A DNA stretch of 64,000 bases from Lentzea sp. NBRC 102530 (GTDB lineage Bacteria; Actinomycetota; Actinomycetes; Mycobacteriales; Pseudonocardiaceae), in contig NZ_BSTF01000013.1 in assembly GCF_030269365.1 (NCBI RefSeq), forward strand, positions 1-64,000. The letters are read 5' to 3'. This document shows positions 51,007 through 59,767 of the stretch, piece after piece (position 1 is the stretch's first letter; every line of letters starts with the position of its first letter). The translations under genes were made by a program, and so were the position numbers. The notes beneath the pieces are model-generated. The model worked only from the letters and a program-made list of their open reading frames with translations, made no database searches and had not been told where the DNA came from.

Positions 51007-51960
51007 GTGAGCACCGCATACGGCATCGGCCTGGCCACTGTGACCCCGGACGGCACCGTCCTCGACACCTGGTACCCGTCCCCCGCCCTCGGTGACGTCG
51101 AACCCGGCACGACGCGCGTGTCGTCGGCCGAGATCGCCGAGGCCCTCGGCGAGGCCGCCGCGAAGCTGCTCGGCGAGGACCTCGAACGCGGCGTCGAGGT
51201 CGTCGGCGTGCAGGTCGCGATCGACCTGGACGCGGCCCCGCGCGACACCTACGACGTCTGGCTGCGCCTGCACCTGCTGAGCCACCGCCTGGTCCAGCCG
51301 CACGGCGCGAACCTCGACGGCGTCTTCGGCCTGCTGACCAACGTCGTGTGGACCAACCACGGCCCGTGCGCGGTCGACGGCTTCGAACAGACCCGCCTGC
51401 GGCTGCGCGTGCGCGGCCCGGTGACGGTCTACGGCGTGGACAAGTTCCCGCGCATGGTCGACTACGTGGTCCCGTCCGGCGTCCGCATCGGCGACGCCGA
51501 CCGGGTCCGCCTGGGCGCGCACCTCGCGTCCGGCACCACGGTCATGCACGAGGGCTTCGTGAACTTCAACGCCGGCACCCTCGGCACCTCGATGGTCGAG
51601 GGCCGCATCTCCGGCGGCGTCGTGGTCGGCGACGGCTCGGACGTCGGCGGCGGCTCGTCGATCATGGGCACCCTGTCCGGCGGCGGCAAGCAGGTCATCA
51701 GCATCGGCGAGCGCTGCCTGCTGGGCGCGAACGCGGGCCTCGGCATCTCGCTCGGCGACGACTGCGTCGTCGAAGCGGGCCTCTACATCACCGCGGGCAC
51801 GAAGGTCACCCTGCCGGACGGAGAGGTCGTCAAGGCCGTGTCCCTGAGCGGACAATCGAACCTGCTGTTCATCAGGGACTCCGTCACCGGCACGGTTCTG
51901 GTGAAGGCCCGCAAGGGCACCGGCGTCGAACTGAACTCGGCGCTGCACGCGAACGACTGA
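51007..51960 (+). CDS. dapD: Tetrahydrodipicolinate N-succinyltransferase
   Basis: 317 residues from GTG 51007. Transfers succinyl from succinyl-CoA in the lysine/DAP pathway. An N-terminal domain (STAYGIGLATVTPDGTVLDT) leads to a left-handed beta-helix: GVRIGDADRVRLGAHLASGT, VMHEGFVNFNAGTLGTSMVE, GGSSIMGTLSGGGKQVISIG. This long type is the actinobacterial DapD (Rv1201c). In M. tuberculosis it adjoins dapE, as here, with the lipoprotein gene between them in this window. No terminator was seen downstream. Confidence 0.92.
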   Translation: MSTAYGIGLATVTPDGTVLDTWYPSPALGDVEPGTTRVSSAEIAEALGEAAAKLLGEDLERGVEVVGVQVAIDLDAAPRDTYDVWLRLHLLSHRLVQPHGANLDGVFGLLTNVVWTNHGPCAVDGFEQTRLRLRVRGPVTVYGVDKFPRMVDYVVPSGVRIGDADRVRLGAHLASGTTVMHEGFVNFNAGTLGTSMVEGRISGGVVVGDGSDVGGGSSIMGTLSGGGKQVISIGERCLLGANAGLGISLGDDCVVEAGLYITAGTKVTLPDGEVVKAVSLSGQSNLLFIRDSVTGTVLVKARKGTGVELNSALHAND

Positions 51961-52036
51961 CAGACGCCCGAAACTCGGTGTCAGGGGCCGGTCTGCCGAG
52001 GCAGACTGGCCCCCGGCCGGCCAGAGGGAGGTGCAC

Positions 52037-52942
52037 GTGCTGAAACAGCGACTGGAGTTGAACGCTCGCGCCGCCATCGAACGTGCCCTCCAGGGCGCGC
52101 AGTCCGAGGACTCCTTCGTGGAGTTCAAGACCCAGTGGCCGGTGGACCACGGCAAAGCGGCCCGCCAGATCGCCGCCCTCTGCAACGCGGCCCGGGGCTC
52201 CGAGGCGATGTGGATAGTCGGCGTCGACGAGAAGGGCCGCTACGTCAAAGGAGCGCCGGCCGAGGAACTCTCCTCCTGGTGGCCCCGAGTGGAAAGCCAC
52301 TTCGACGGCGTGGCCCCGGGCCTGACCACCGTGGCCTTCGACTGGGCGCGCGGCCGCACCGTCGTCGTCCTGTCCTTGCAGACCGACAACGCCCCGTACG
52401 TCTTCGTCACGAAAAAAGAGCCGTACAGCCGCGAGATCCCGTGGCGCTCAGGCGAACGAACCCGCTCGGCCCGCCGGGGCGAGGTCCTGGAACTCCTCGT
52501 CCCCAAGCTCGACATGCCGGGCTGGGAGTTCGTGAGCGCCAGAGCCACCCTCAGCCAGCACTCGCCGACGTTGCGCTTCGAGGGCGACCTCTACCTGGAG
52601 ACCAACCAACCCCTGTCCCTGCCGCACCACCGCTGCCACTCCTACGCGACCTTCGGCCTGGACAGCGAGACGGTGGACCTGGCGTTCAGCTTCCGCACCA
52701 ACACCCGAGACGTCCGCGCCGTCGAGCGCGTGGTGCGGGTGGCCGAACCTGCCGTGCTTCACGTGAGCGCGGACGCGGACGTGGAGCTCGACGCGTTCGC
52801 CGACCTCTGGGACCTGCACTGGCACCTCGTGCTGGGGCTGGGGTTGAGCGGCGAGGAGATCAGCACGAGCGTCCGCCTGACGACGGACGCGGTGCCACCG
52901 AACCAGTTCACGCGCCGCGTGTGGTCAGCCCTCAAGCCCTGA
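52037..52942 (+). CDS. AlbA_2/Schlafen-type nucleic-acid-binding protein
   Basis: 301 residues from GTG 52037 (SD GAGGGAGG). The N-terminal domain AQSEDSFVEFKTQWPVDHGK, ARQIAALCNAARGSEAMWIV then GVDEKGRYVKGA is the AlbA_2 fold (E.E.K....l...i.A..N..GG.l.iGV...G). Prokaryotic forms occur in regulators and in defence systems. The C-terminal half (about 150-301) is beta-rich with FEGDLYLETNQPLSLPHHRC and does not match anything I know. No ATPase or helicase domain is fused. Function unknown. Confidence 0.72.
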   Translation: MLKQRLELNARAAIERALQGAQSEDSFVEFKTQWPVDHGKAARQIAALCNAARGSEAMWIVGVDEKGRYVKGAPAEELSSWWPRVESHFDGVAPGLTTVAFDWARGRTVVVLSLQTDNAPYVFVTKKEPYSREIPWRSGERTRSARRGEVLELLVPKLDMPGWEFVSARATLSQHSPTLRFEGDLYLETNQPLSLPHHRCHSYATFGLDSETVDLAFSFRTNTRDVRAVERVVRVAEPAVLHVSADADVELDAFADLWDLHWHLVLGLGLSGEEISTSVRLTTDAVPPNQFTRRVWSALKP

Positions 52943-53074
52943 CGGGCAACGCATCCACCAGAGGCTCGAGGTCAAGCCCCAATCGCAACCCCACATGTTC
53001 GTCACTGCCTGCGCGCCCACCCCCGCGAGGTGAGCCGAAGTGCGGGACGCGACCAACCCCGCCGAAACAGAACC

Positions 53075-54172
53075 TCAGCCCTGCAACCGCTCCACCGCAG
53101 CCGCGACCCGCTCATCCGAAGCCGTCAAAGCGATCCGGACGTGCTTCTCACCGGCAGGCCCGTAGAACGTCCCAGGCGCGGCCAGAATCCCACGATCGGC
53201 CAACCAGGACACGGTCTCCCAAGCGTCCTCACCCCGAGAGGACCACAGGTACAACCCGGCCTCGGAGTGAGACACGACGAACCCGGCGGCCTCCAGAGCG
53301 GGCTTCAACACCGCCCGCCGAGCCAGATACCGCGAACGCTGCTCAGCAACGTGCGAATCGTCCTCCAGCGCGGCCCGCATCGCTTCCTGCACCGGCCGGG
53401 GCACGATCATCCCGGCGTGCTTGCGCAGCTCCAGCAACCCGGCGATCAGCTCGGCGTCACCGGTGATGAACCCGGCCCGGTAGCCGGCCAACGACGAGGA
53501 CTTCGACAACGAGTGCACAGCCAGCACCCCGTCGAACGACGAAACCACCGACGGGTGCAACACCGACACCGGCGAAGAGTCCCAAGGCAACGCGAGGTAG
53601 CACTCGTCCGAAGCCACCACGGCACCGACGGCACGAGCGGCCGTGACGGCGTCCCGCAGCTGCGCGGCGGACAGCACCCGGCCGGTCGGGTTGGACGGCG
53701 AGTTCAGCCACACCAGCCGAGTACCGGCAGGCGGCGCCTCGCCATCGGCCAGCCGCACCACGGTGGCCCCGGCCATCAACGCCCCGACCTCGTAGGTCGG
53801 ATACGCCACGGCGGGCACGGCCACGACGTCCCCCGGCCCGACGCCGAGCAGCGTCGGCAACCAGGCCACCAGTTCCTTGGACCCGATCGTCGGCAGCACG
53901 GCGTCAGCGGACAGCCCGACGATCCCGTACCGGCGCTCCACCGCGGCGACGAAGGCGGCACGCAGCTCAGGGGTGCCGTGGGTGGTCGGGTAGCCGGGGA
54001 CGTCCGCGACCGACGACAGCGCGGCCTGGATCACGGCCGGGACCGGGTCCACGGGCGTGCCGACCGACAGGTCGACCACGCCGCCGGGGTGCTTGCGCGC
54101 CTTGGCGGCGTGGCCGGACAGCTGGTCCCACGGGAAGTCCGGCAGCGCCGGACCCCTGCGTTGGATGATCAA
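53075..54172 (-). CDS. dapC: N-succinyldiaminopimelate aminotransferase
   Basis: 365 residues. A fold-type I PLP enzyme of the DAP pathway. PLP Lys224 in SLSKSSSLAGYRAGF, Asn161 in WLNSPSNPTGRVL, Asp189/Tyr192 in VASDECYLALP, and Arg near the C-terminus. The start TTG 54172 overlaps the ferredoxin stop by 4 nt. The pair fdxC-dapC is conserved in mycobacteria (Rv1177-Rv1178). The nearby dapD and dapE complete the succinylase branch, with 53075 ending the operon. Confidence 0.9.
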   Translation of the reverse strand: MIIQRRGPALPDFPWDQLSGHAAKARKHPGGVVDLSVGTPVDPVPAVIQAALSSVADVPGYPTTHGTPELRAAFVAAVERRYGIVGLSADAVLPTIGSKELVAWLPTLLGVGPGDVVAVPAVAYPTYEVGALMAGATVVRLADGEAPPAGTRLVWLNSPSNPTGRVLSAAQLRDAVTAARAVGAVVASDECYLALPWDSSPVSVLHPSVVSSFDGVLAVHSLSKSSSLAGYRAGFITGDAELIAGLLELRKHAGMIVPRPVQEAMRAALEDDSHVAEQRSRYLARRAVLKPALEAAGFVVSHSEAGLYLWSSRGEDAWETVSWLADRGILAAPGTFYGPAGEKHVRIALTASDERVAAAVERLQG

Positions 54173-54498
54173 TGCCCCTCAGCCTGCTGCGGCTCGAGCG
54201 CCTTCACGAACGGCGGGTCGTTGCTGACCTTGCCGACCTTCGAGGCTCCACCGGGCGAGCCGAGCTCGTCGAAGAAGTCGACGTTCGCCTTGGTGTAGTC
54301 CTTCCACTCGTCGGGGACGTCGTCCTCGTAGTAGATGGCTTCCACCGGGCACACGGGTTCGCACGCGCCACAGTCCACACACTCGTCGGGGTGGATGTAG
54401 AGCATCCGGTCGCCTTCGTAGATGCAGTCGACGGGGCACTCTTCGATGCACGCCTTGTCGAGCAGATCTACGCACGGCTGGGCGATCACATAAGTCAC
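54169..54498 (-). CDS. fdxC: Seven-iron ferredoxin FdxC
   Basis: 109 residues from GTG 54498 with GGAGAG. Cysteines 9, 17 and 50 fit a [3Fe-4S] site, and 21, 40, 43 and 46 a [4Fe-4S] site (CIEECPVDCIY, CVDCGACEPVCPVEAIYYED). Residue 25 is an additional Cys. A C-terminal acidic tail DDVPDEWKDYTKANVDFFDE is usual for FdxA-type. It carries electrons for cytochrome P450s or other reductases. Translation is coupled to dapC. Confidence 0.92.
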   Translation of the reverse strand: MTYVIAQPCVDLLDKACIEECPVDCIYEGDRMLYIHPDECVDCGACEPVCPVEAIYYEDDVPDEWKDYTKANVDFFDELGSPGGASKVGKVSNDPPFVKALEPQQAEGH

Positions 54499-54652
54499 TG
54501 CGCTCTCCAACTTCATCTGGTCCACACCGCGCAAGCCGGAGAGTACGCGGCGCATACGAGTATCACCCGGTCAGGCTTGCCTTAGCTGTGCGGTGCGCCA
54601 CGCCACAACTCCCGCTCGGAAATCCTCTCGACAACCTAGTCAGGATGGACGG

Positions 54653-55375
54653 GTGCACACCGTGGATCACCTCGAAACGCTCTGCGCGCGAGCATGGCCC
54701 GCGCTGGCAGAAGTTCCGCTCGGAAACTGGTTGATGCGGGCCGCCGCGGGGTTCACGGGCCGCGCGAACAGCACCCTGACCTGCGGCGATCCCGGCGTGC
54801 CCGTTCCGGACGCCCTCGATGCCGTGCAGAGGTTCGCCCGCGAGCACGGGATCAAACCGACGGCGCATGTGGTGAACGGCTCACCGGCGGAGGCGGCGGT
54901 CGAAGCCGCTGGCTGGCGGGTCGATCTGGATCATCCGGGAGGGGCCGAGTCGCTCGTGATGACCGGTCCGCTGGAGAAGTTCGCGCAGGGCGTAGCCGAG
55001 AGCCGTGATCTTCCCGGATGGTGGGAACTGACGGCAGGATCCGAGATCAGCGCCGCCCAACGGCACGTGCTCGGTTCGGGCGGCGACGTCTGCTTCGCGA
55101 GCCTCACCGACGAGCACACCGTCACCGCGGCCGTGCGGGGCGCGGTCGTCGAGGACGTCCTGCACGTCGCCCGCCTCGCCGTGCGGCCGTCACACCGCCG
55201 TCAGGGCCTCGCGCGGGGCCTCATGGGCGAACTGGCCGGCTGGGGTCTCGAGCAGGGCGCCACGACGTGCGTGCTGCAGGTCGCCGAGCACAACGAACCG
55301 GCGATCCGACTGTACGAGGACCTCGGCTGCACCGAGCACCACCGCTACCGCTACTGGATCCCGGCGGTCTCGTAG
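54653..55375 (+). CDS. GNAT N-acetyltransferase
   Basis: 240 residues. The C-terminal half is the GNAT fold with acetyl-CoA loop VRPSHRRQGLARGLMGEL and QVAEHNEPAIRLYEDLGCTE. The N-terminal 110 residues (MRAAAGFTGRANSTLTCGDP) match the FAD-independent GNAT-tandem type with WLMRAAxGFTxRANS, as in the mycobacterial GNAT next to fdxC/mshB. The acceptor is unknown. GTG 54653 (GTG 54662 possible). The gene is divergent from fdxC across 154 bp. Confidence 0.83.
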   Translation: MHTVDHLETLCARAWPALAEVPLGNWLMRAAAGFTGRANSTLTCGDPGVPVPDALDAVQRFAREHGIKPTAHVVNGSPAEAAVEAAGWRVDLDHPGGAESLVMTGPLEKFAQGVAESRDLPGWWELTAGSEISAAQRHVLGSGGDVCFASLTDEHTVTAAVRGAVVEDVLHVARLAVRPSHRRQGLARGLMGELAGWGLEQGATTCVLQVAEHNEPAIRLYEDLGCTEHHRYRYWIPAVS

Positions 55376-55782
55376 AGCCCCGGCCGGTTGGCGGCGTTGC
55401 GGGCCATCACCGCGCCCACCGCGACCGCACCGGGGAACGCGCCGGCGGCGAAGAGCAGCAGTCCCCGCCAGTCCTGCAGCAGCAGGGCCTTGCCGGAGAC
55501 CGCCCCCGGCTCCAGGTACCCGAAGACGAACAGCGTGAAGAACCAGACCAGCAGCGGCAGCGCGGCGGTCAGCACCCGCGTCGACAGGGCGGCCGCCCAC
55601 GACACCATCAGCGGTGTCATGACGGCGGCCACCACGATCGTGATCGGGAACGGCAGGTCGGCCACCCTCGGCAGCAGCGTGCCGTCGAAGCGGAGGGGCA
55701 GGTAGATCACTTCGAGCACAGCGAGCATTGCCGCCTCGACGCACAAGAGCAGCAACAAGAACACTCGCCGGCTAGCGGTCAC
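55351..55782 (-). CDS. Four-helix membrane protein downstream of mshB
   Basis: 143 residues from GTG 55782 with GGAGGACTGG, overlapping mshB by 11 nt. Hydrophobic segments at about 8-28, 42-66, 72-92 and 110-130 (VFLLLLLCVEAAMLAVLEVI, ITIVVAAVMTPLMVSWAAAL, LTAALPLLVWFFTLFVFGYL, WRGLLLFAAGAFPGAVAVGA). It matches the Rv1171-type membrane gene after mshB. Function unknown. Its end overlaps the GNAT gene by 25 nt, convergent. Confidence 0.8.
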   Translation of the reverse strand: MTASRRVFLLLLLCVEAAMLAVLEVIYLPLRFDGTLLPRVADLPFPITIVVAAVMTPLMVSWAAALSTRVLTAALPLLVWFFTLFVFGYLEPGAVSGKALLLQDWRGLLLFAAGAFPGAVAVGAVMARNAANRPGLYETAGIQ

Positions 55783-56608
55783 CCAGTCCTCCGAACAGAT
55801 CCGTCGCCGCCCCCTCGGGCGAGCCCTTCGCCAGCACGTAGAACTCGCCGCCGACGAGCGGCTGAGCGATGTTGTTCGACAGCGCGTACCCGTCGTCCCA
55901 CACACTGACCTGCGTCGAGTGTGCCCTCAACGCACGCCGTTTGGCCGTCAGGTGCTCCGAAACGTCGACAACCGTTGTGATCTCTTCATCCGGCGTCACC
56001 GGGAGCTCGCCCGGCTCGGGCAGCCGGAACGCCTCGGGGAAGTTCTCCAGCGCGGCCACACCGGCCTCGGTCGCGTCGCGGGACGTCACCGCGTAGAAGA
56101 CCCGCTCGACCTCGGAGACCTGGGCGCACGCGGCGACCGTGATCTCGTGCGCGCGGATGTGGTCCGGGTGTCCGTAGCCGCCGAACGCGTCGTAGCTCAC
56201 GACGACCTGGGGCTTGACCTCGCGCAGGATCTCGACCAGCTGGGCGGTCTGGTCGTCGAGCGATCCCTGGATGAACGCGCGCGCCTTGGCGTTGGACGGC
56301 ACGTCGACCATGCCGGAGTCGCGCCAGCGGCCGATCCCGCCGAGGAACCGGTGGTCGGTCACGCCGAGGGCCGCGCACGCGGACCTCAGCTCACCGACCC
56401 GGTACCCGCCGAGCTGATCGGCCTCGTCAGCGGCCAGGTGGGCGAGCGCGGGCGGGATGATCTCGCCCTCCTCGCCCAGCGTGCAGGTGACGACGGTGAC
56501 GTGCGCGCCCGCCGAGGCGTAACGCGCGATGGTGCCGCCGGTCCACAGACTTTCGTCGTCGGGGTGGGCGTGCACGAAGAGCAACCGCGGTGGGGCAGTC
56601 AGGGTCAC
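55772..56608 (-). CDS. mshB: Mycothiol synthesis deacetylase MshB
   Basis: 278 residues from GTG 56608. Removes acetyl from GlcNAc-inositol in mycothiol synthesis. The LmbE/PIG-L fold has VHAHPDDES with zinc ligands His15 and Asp18, and GGYGHPDH with His147/His150. TCTLGEEGEIIPP and a C-terminal ALRAHSTQVSVWDDGYALSN are typical of MshB rather than other LmbE enzymes. Its presence shows a mycothiol-using actinobacterium. Operon with the downstream membrane gene. Confidence 0.9.
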   Translation of the reverse strand: MTLTAPPRLLFVHAHPDDESLWTGGTIARYASAGAHVTVVTCTLGEEGEIIPPALAHLAADEADQLGGYRVGELRSACAALGVTDHRFLGGIGRWRDSGMVDVPSNAKARAFIQGSLDDQTAQLVEILREVKPQVVVSYDAFGGYGHPDHIRAHEITVAACAQVSEVERVFYAVTSRDATEAGVAALENFPEAFRLPEPGELPVTPDEEITTVVDVSEHLTAKRRALRAHSTQVSVWDDGYALSNNIAQPLVGGEFYVLAKGSPEGAATDLFGGLGDR

Positions 56609-56619
56609 CGGAAAAGAGT

Positions 56620-56655
56620 AAAGGCCGCCTTCATCGGTTGATAAAGGCGGCCTTT
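56620..56655 (-). terminator. Terminator of the opp operon
   Basis: A perfect 12-bp stem AAAGGCCGCCTT / AAGGCGGCCTTT (56620-56631 with 56644-56655) with a 12-nt loop, followed on the minus strand by TACTCTTTTCC. A second small palindrome, AGCGGTCTGACCGCT, lies between it and the oppF stop. Confidence 0.85.
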
Positions 56656-56685
56656 GCTAACGGTCCGAAGACAGCGGTCTGACCG

Positions 56686-57678
56686 CTACACCACCGAACG
56701 TTCCTCGGCGAAGTGGCACGCGGACAACGTGCCGTCCGGCCCACCACGCCTTTCCAGCCGGGGTTCTTCGGTGGCGCAGATGTCCTGCGCCTTCCAGCAC
56801 CGCGTGCGGAAGCGGCAGCCCGACGGCGGGTTGACGGGCGACGGCACGTCACCGGTCAGCACGATCCGCTGGCGCTTGCGCTCCGCCTTGGGGTCGGGCA
56901 TCGGCACGGCCGACAGCAGCGCCTGCGTGTAGGGGTGCATCGGCTTGTTGTAGATGGCCTCGCGCTCACCCATCTCGATGATCTTGCCGAGGTACATGAC
57001 CGCGACCCGGTCCGAGATGTGCCGCACCACCGAGAGGTCGTGCGCGACGAACAGGTACGCGAGCCCGAGCCGTTCCTGCAGCTCCTCCAACAGGTTCACG
57101 ACACCGGCCTGCACCGAGACGTCCAAAGCGGACACCGGCTCGTCCAGCACCAGGAACCGCGGGTTCAACGCCAGGGCGCGGGCGATGCCGATGCGCTGGC
57201 GCTGGCCGCCGGAGAACTCGTGCGCGTACCGGCTGCGGTGCTCGGGGTTGAGGCCCACGAGCTCCATCAGCTCGTTGACCCGCCGCTGCACGCCGCCTTC
57301 GACACCGTGGATCACCAGGGGTTCCGCGATGATGTCGTTGACCTGCCACTTGGGGTTCAGCGACGCGTACGGGTCCTGGAAGACGATCTGGATGTCCTTG
57401 CGCAACGGCCGCAACTGCTTGGTGCTCATGGACGTGAGCTCGCGGCCCTCGAACTTCACCGAGCCCGAGGTCGGCTTGTGCAGCTGCAGGATCGCGCGCC
57501 CGGTCGTGGACTTGCCGCAGCCGGACTCGCCGACGAGACCGAGCGTCTCACCGGGGTGCAGGGTGAACGACACCCCGGACACGGCCTGCACCGTGCCGAC
57601 GTTGCGCGGGATGATCCCCTTGCCGCGCACCGGGAACTCCTTGACGAGGTCGGTGACCTCCAGCAGCGGAGCGGTCAC
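56686..57678 (-). CDS. oppF: Peptide ABC importer ATPase OppF/DppF
   Basis: 330 residues. Walker A GESGCGKST, Q-loop IVFQDPYASLNP, signature EFSGGQRQRI, Walker B LVLDEPVSALD and switch VAHDLSVVRH are all intact. The C-terminal oligopeptide/dipeptide extension has the cysteine-rich GDVPSPVNPPSGCRFRTRC... CHF motif that often binds a 4Fe-4S cluster. It pairs with OppD, and its start overlaps the oppD stop by 4 nt. Confidence 0.9.
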   Translation of the reverse strand: MTAPLLEVTDLVKEFPVRGKGIIPRNVGTVQAVSGVSFTLHPGETLGLVGESGCGKSTTGRAILQLHKPTSGSVKFEGRELTSMSTKQLRPLRKDIQIVFQDPYASLNPKWQVNDIIAEPLVIHGVEGGVQRRVNELMELVGLNPEHRSRYAHEFSGGQRQRIGIARALALNPRFLVLDEPVSALDVSVQAGVVNLLEELQERLGLAYLFVAHDLSVVRHISDRVAVMYLGKIIEMGEREAIYNKPMHPYTQALLSAVPMPDPKAERKRQRIVLTGDVPSPVNPPSGCRFRTRCWKAQDICATEEPRLERRGGPDGTLSACHFAEERSVV

Positions 57679-58835
57679 TTCGCCTCCTCTTCAGAAACCA
57701 GCGAGCCGTGCACGGCCGTCACTTCGAGCGACTCGTCGGGGTTGGCCTCGGCGAACGCCGCCGGGTTCTCGATCGTGCCGATCTCGTCGTGCAGGAACAG
57801 CCGTTGTGGCGTCTCGATCGTCGCCAGGTGCTCCCAGCGGTGGCAGCGCGTCGTGTGGTTCGCCGCGCCGGCCTCCTCGAGCTCCGGCTCCCACTCGTGG
57901 CACACGTCGGTGACGAGCGGGCAGCGCGGCGAGAACGAGCAGCCGGACGGCAGGTTCACCAGCGACGGGGGCGCGCCCTTGATCGGGGTGAGCCGCTTGC
58001 CCAGCGTGGACGGGTTGGGCACGGAGCCCAGGAGTCCCACGGTGTAAGGCATCCGCGGCCGTTCGAAGACGTCGTCGACCGGGCCGGACTCGACCACGGT
58101 GCCGCCGTACATCACCTGCACGCGGTTGACCATGCCCGCGACCACGCCGAGGTCGTGCGTGATCATGACGATCGCCGCGTCGGTCTCGGACTGCAGGCGC
58201 AGCATCGTGTCGAGGATCTGCGCCTGCACCGTCACGTCGAGCGCGGTGGTCGGCTCGTCCGCGATGATCACGCTGGGGTCGTTGATGATCGCCATCGCGA
58301 TGACCACGCGCTGCCGCATGCCGCCGGAGAACTCGTGCGGGTACTGGGCCGCGCGCTTGTCCGGCTGCGGGATGCCGACGAGTTCGAGCGCCTCGACCGC
58401 CTTGGCCCACGCCGCCTTCTTCGAGACGTCGTGGTGCGCGCGGTAGGTCTCGGCGAGCTGCCACCCCACCGTGTAGACGGGGTTCAGCGACGTCATCGGG
58501 TCCTGGAAGATCATCGAGATGTGCTTGCTGCGGAACGGCTGCATCTGCTTGTAGGTGCGGCCGTTCAGCTCCTCACCGCGGTAGCGGATCGAGCCTTCGA
58601 TGACGGCGTTCTTGGGCAGCAGGCCCATGATCGCCATGGAGGACACCGACTTGCCGGAGCCCGACTCGCCGACGATGCCCAGCACGTCGCCGGGGTTGAG
58701 GTCGAACGAGACGTTGCGCACGGCGCGGACGTCGCCGTCGTCGGTCGGGAAGGTGACGCTGAGGTCCTTGACCGAGAGCAACGGCGCGGTGGTGCCGGAG
58801 GGCAGGAAGTCCTCCGTCAGTTCGGAAACACTCAT
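57675..58835 (-). CDS. oppD: Peptide ABC importer ATPase OppD/DppD
   Basis: 386 residues. Walker A GESGSGKS, Q-loop MIFQDPMTSLNP, signature EFSGGMRQRV, Walker B IIADEPTTALD and switch MITHDLGVVAG. The C-terminal extension has SGCSFSPRCPLVTDVCHEW plus CHRW, the four-cysteine set of this family. A longer-than-usual acidic tail follows (TIETPQRLFLHDEIGTIENP onward). Coupled to oppC by TGATG. Confidence 0.9.
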   Translation of the reverse strand: MSVSELTEDFLPSGTTAPLLSVKDLSVTFPTDDGDVRAVRNVSFDLNPGDVLGIVGESGSGKSVSSMAIMGLLPKNAVIEGSIRYRGEELNGRTYKQMQPFRSKHISMIFQDPMTSLNPVYTVGWQLAETYRAHHDVSKKAAWAKAVEALELVGIPQPDKRAAQYPHEFSGGMRQRVVIAMAIINDPSVIIADEPTTALDVTVQAQILDTMLRLQSETDAAIVMITHDLGVVAGMVNRVQVMYGGTVVESGPVDDVFERPRMPYTVGLLGSVPNPSTLGKRLTPIKGAPPSLVNLPSGCSFSPRCPLVTDVCHEWEPELEEAGAANHTTRCHRWEHLATIETPQRLFLHDEIGTIENPAAFAEANPDESLEVTAVHGSLVSEEEAK

Positions 58836-59767
58836 CAGGCACGCACCTTCGTCTGCCTCGGGTCGAACGCGTCGCGCAGGCCGTCACCGATGAAGTTGAC
58901 GGCCAGGGAGAGCGACACGAGCACGATGAACGGACCCCAGAAGAGCCACGGCCGGTTCATGAACTGCCCGTAGTTCTCCAGCACGATCACGCCGAGCGAG
59001 GTGTCCGGGGGCTGGACGCCCAGTCCCAGGAACGACAGCGCGGCCTCGGTGAGCACCGCGGCGGCGATCGCGAGCGTGGCGTTGACGGTGATGCTGCCGA
59101 TCATGTTCGGCACGAGGTGCTTGAAGATGATCCGCGGCGTCGAGGCGCCGCACGCGCGCGCGGCCTCGACGAACTCCCGCTGTGCCAAGGAAAGCGTTTC
59201 ACCCCGGGTGATGCGGGCGATCGACATCCAGGCGAACGCGGCGAGCACCAGCGCGACGACGTACCAGCTGCCCGAGAACCCCTTGACGACGATCGCGGCG
59301 ACCGCGATCTGGGGGATGATCAGCAGCAGGTCGACCAGACGCATCAGCGCCGTGTCCACGAAGCCGCGCAGGTAACCGGCGAGCGCGCCGAACGTCACGC
59401 CGATCGCGGTCGCCAGCGCGGCCACGATCAACGCGATCTGCAGCGAGTAGCCGGTGCCGCGCATGAGCAGCGCGAGCATGTCCTTGCCGACCTGGGTGGT
59501 GCCGAGCGGGTGCGTGCCGCTCATCGGCTGGTAGGACTTGCTGCTCACGTCCTCGTAGTCGAACGTCCAGATGAACGGTCCGAGGAACGCGAACAGCACG
59601 AGGAAGACGAAGACGCCGAGGCTCACCATGGCGAGCCGGTGGCGCAGGAAGCGCCGCATGACCAACTGGCCCTGCGTGCGGGTCTTGGTGGCGTCGAACT
59701 CGTGGGAGTCGGACTGGGGAGCGCTGTTCACCACGCCGCCCTCGGACGCCAAGTTGATGTTAGCCAA
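58835..59767 (-). CDS. oppC: Peptide ABC importer permease OppC/DppC
   Basis: 310 residues from TTG 59767, overlapping the oppB stop by 8 nt with AGGA six bases upstream; GTG 59734 is an alternative. The OppC N domain MRRFLRHRLAMVSLGVFVFL and membrane helices flank the EAA loop FVEAARACGASTPRIIFKHL. It forms the channel with OppB. The acidic N-terminus of about 35 residues is cytoplasmic. Confidence 0.9.
   Translation of the reverse strand: MANINLASEGGVVNSAPQSDSHEFDATKTRTQGQLVMRRFLRHRLAMVSLGVFVFLVLFAFLGPFIWTFDYEDVSSKSYQPMSGTHPLGTTQVGKDMLALLMRGTGYSLQIALIVAALATAIGVTFGALAGYLRGFVDTALMRLVDLLLIIPQIAVAAIVVKGFSGSWYVVALVLAAFAWMSIARITRGETLSLAQREFVEAARACGASTPRIIFKHLVPNMIGSITVNATLAIAAAVLTEAALSFLGLGVQPPDTSLGVIVLENYGQFMNRPWLFWGPFIVLVSLSLAVNFIGDGLRDAFDPRQTKVRA

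Noticed and set aside
56655..56690. tRNA-like stretch GGTGTAGCGGTCAGACCGC on the minus strand
   Set aside because: It resembles a D-arm, but no acceptor, anticodon or T-arm can be folded, and it overlaps the oppF stop codon. It is a small palindrome next to the terminator.
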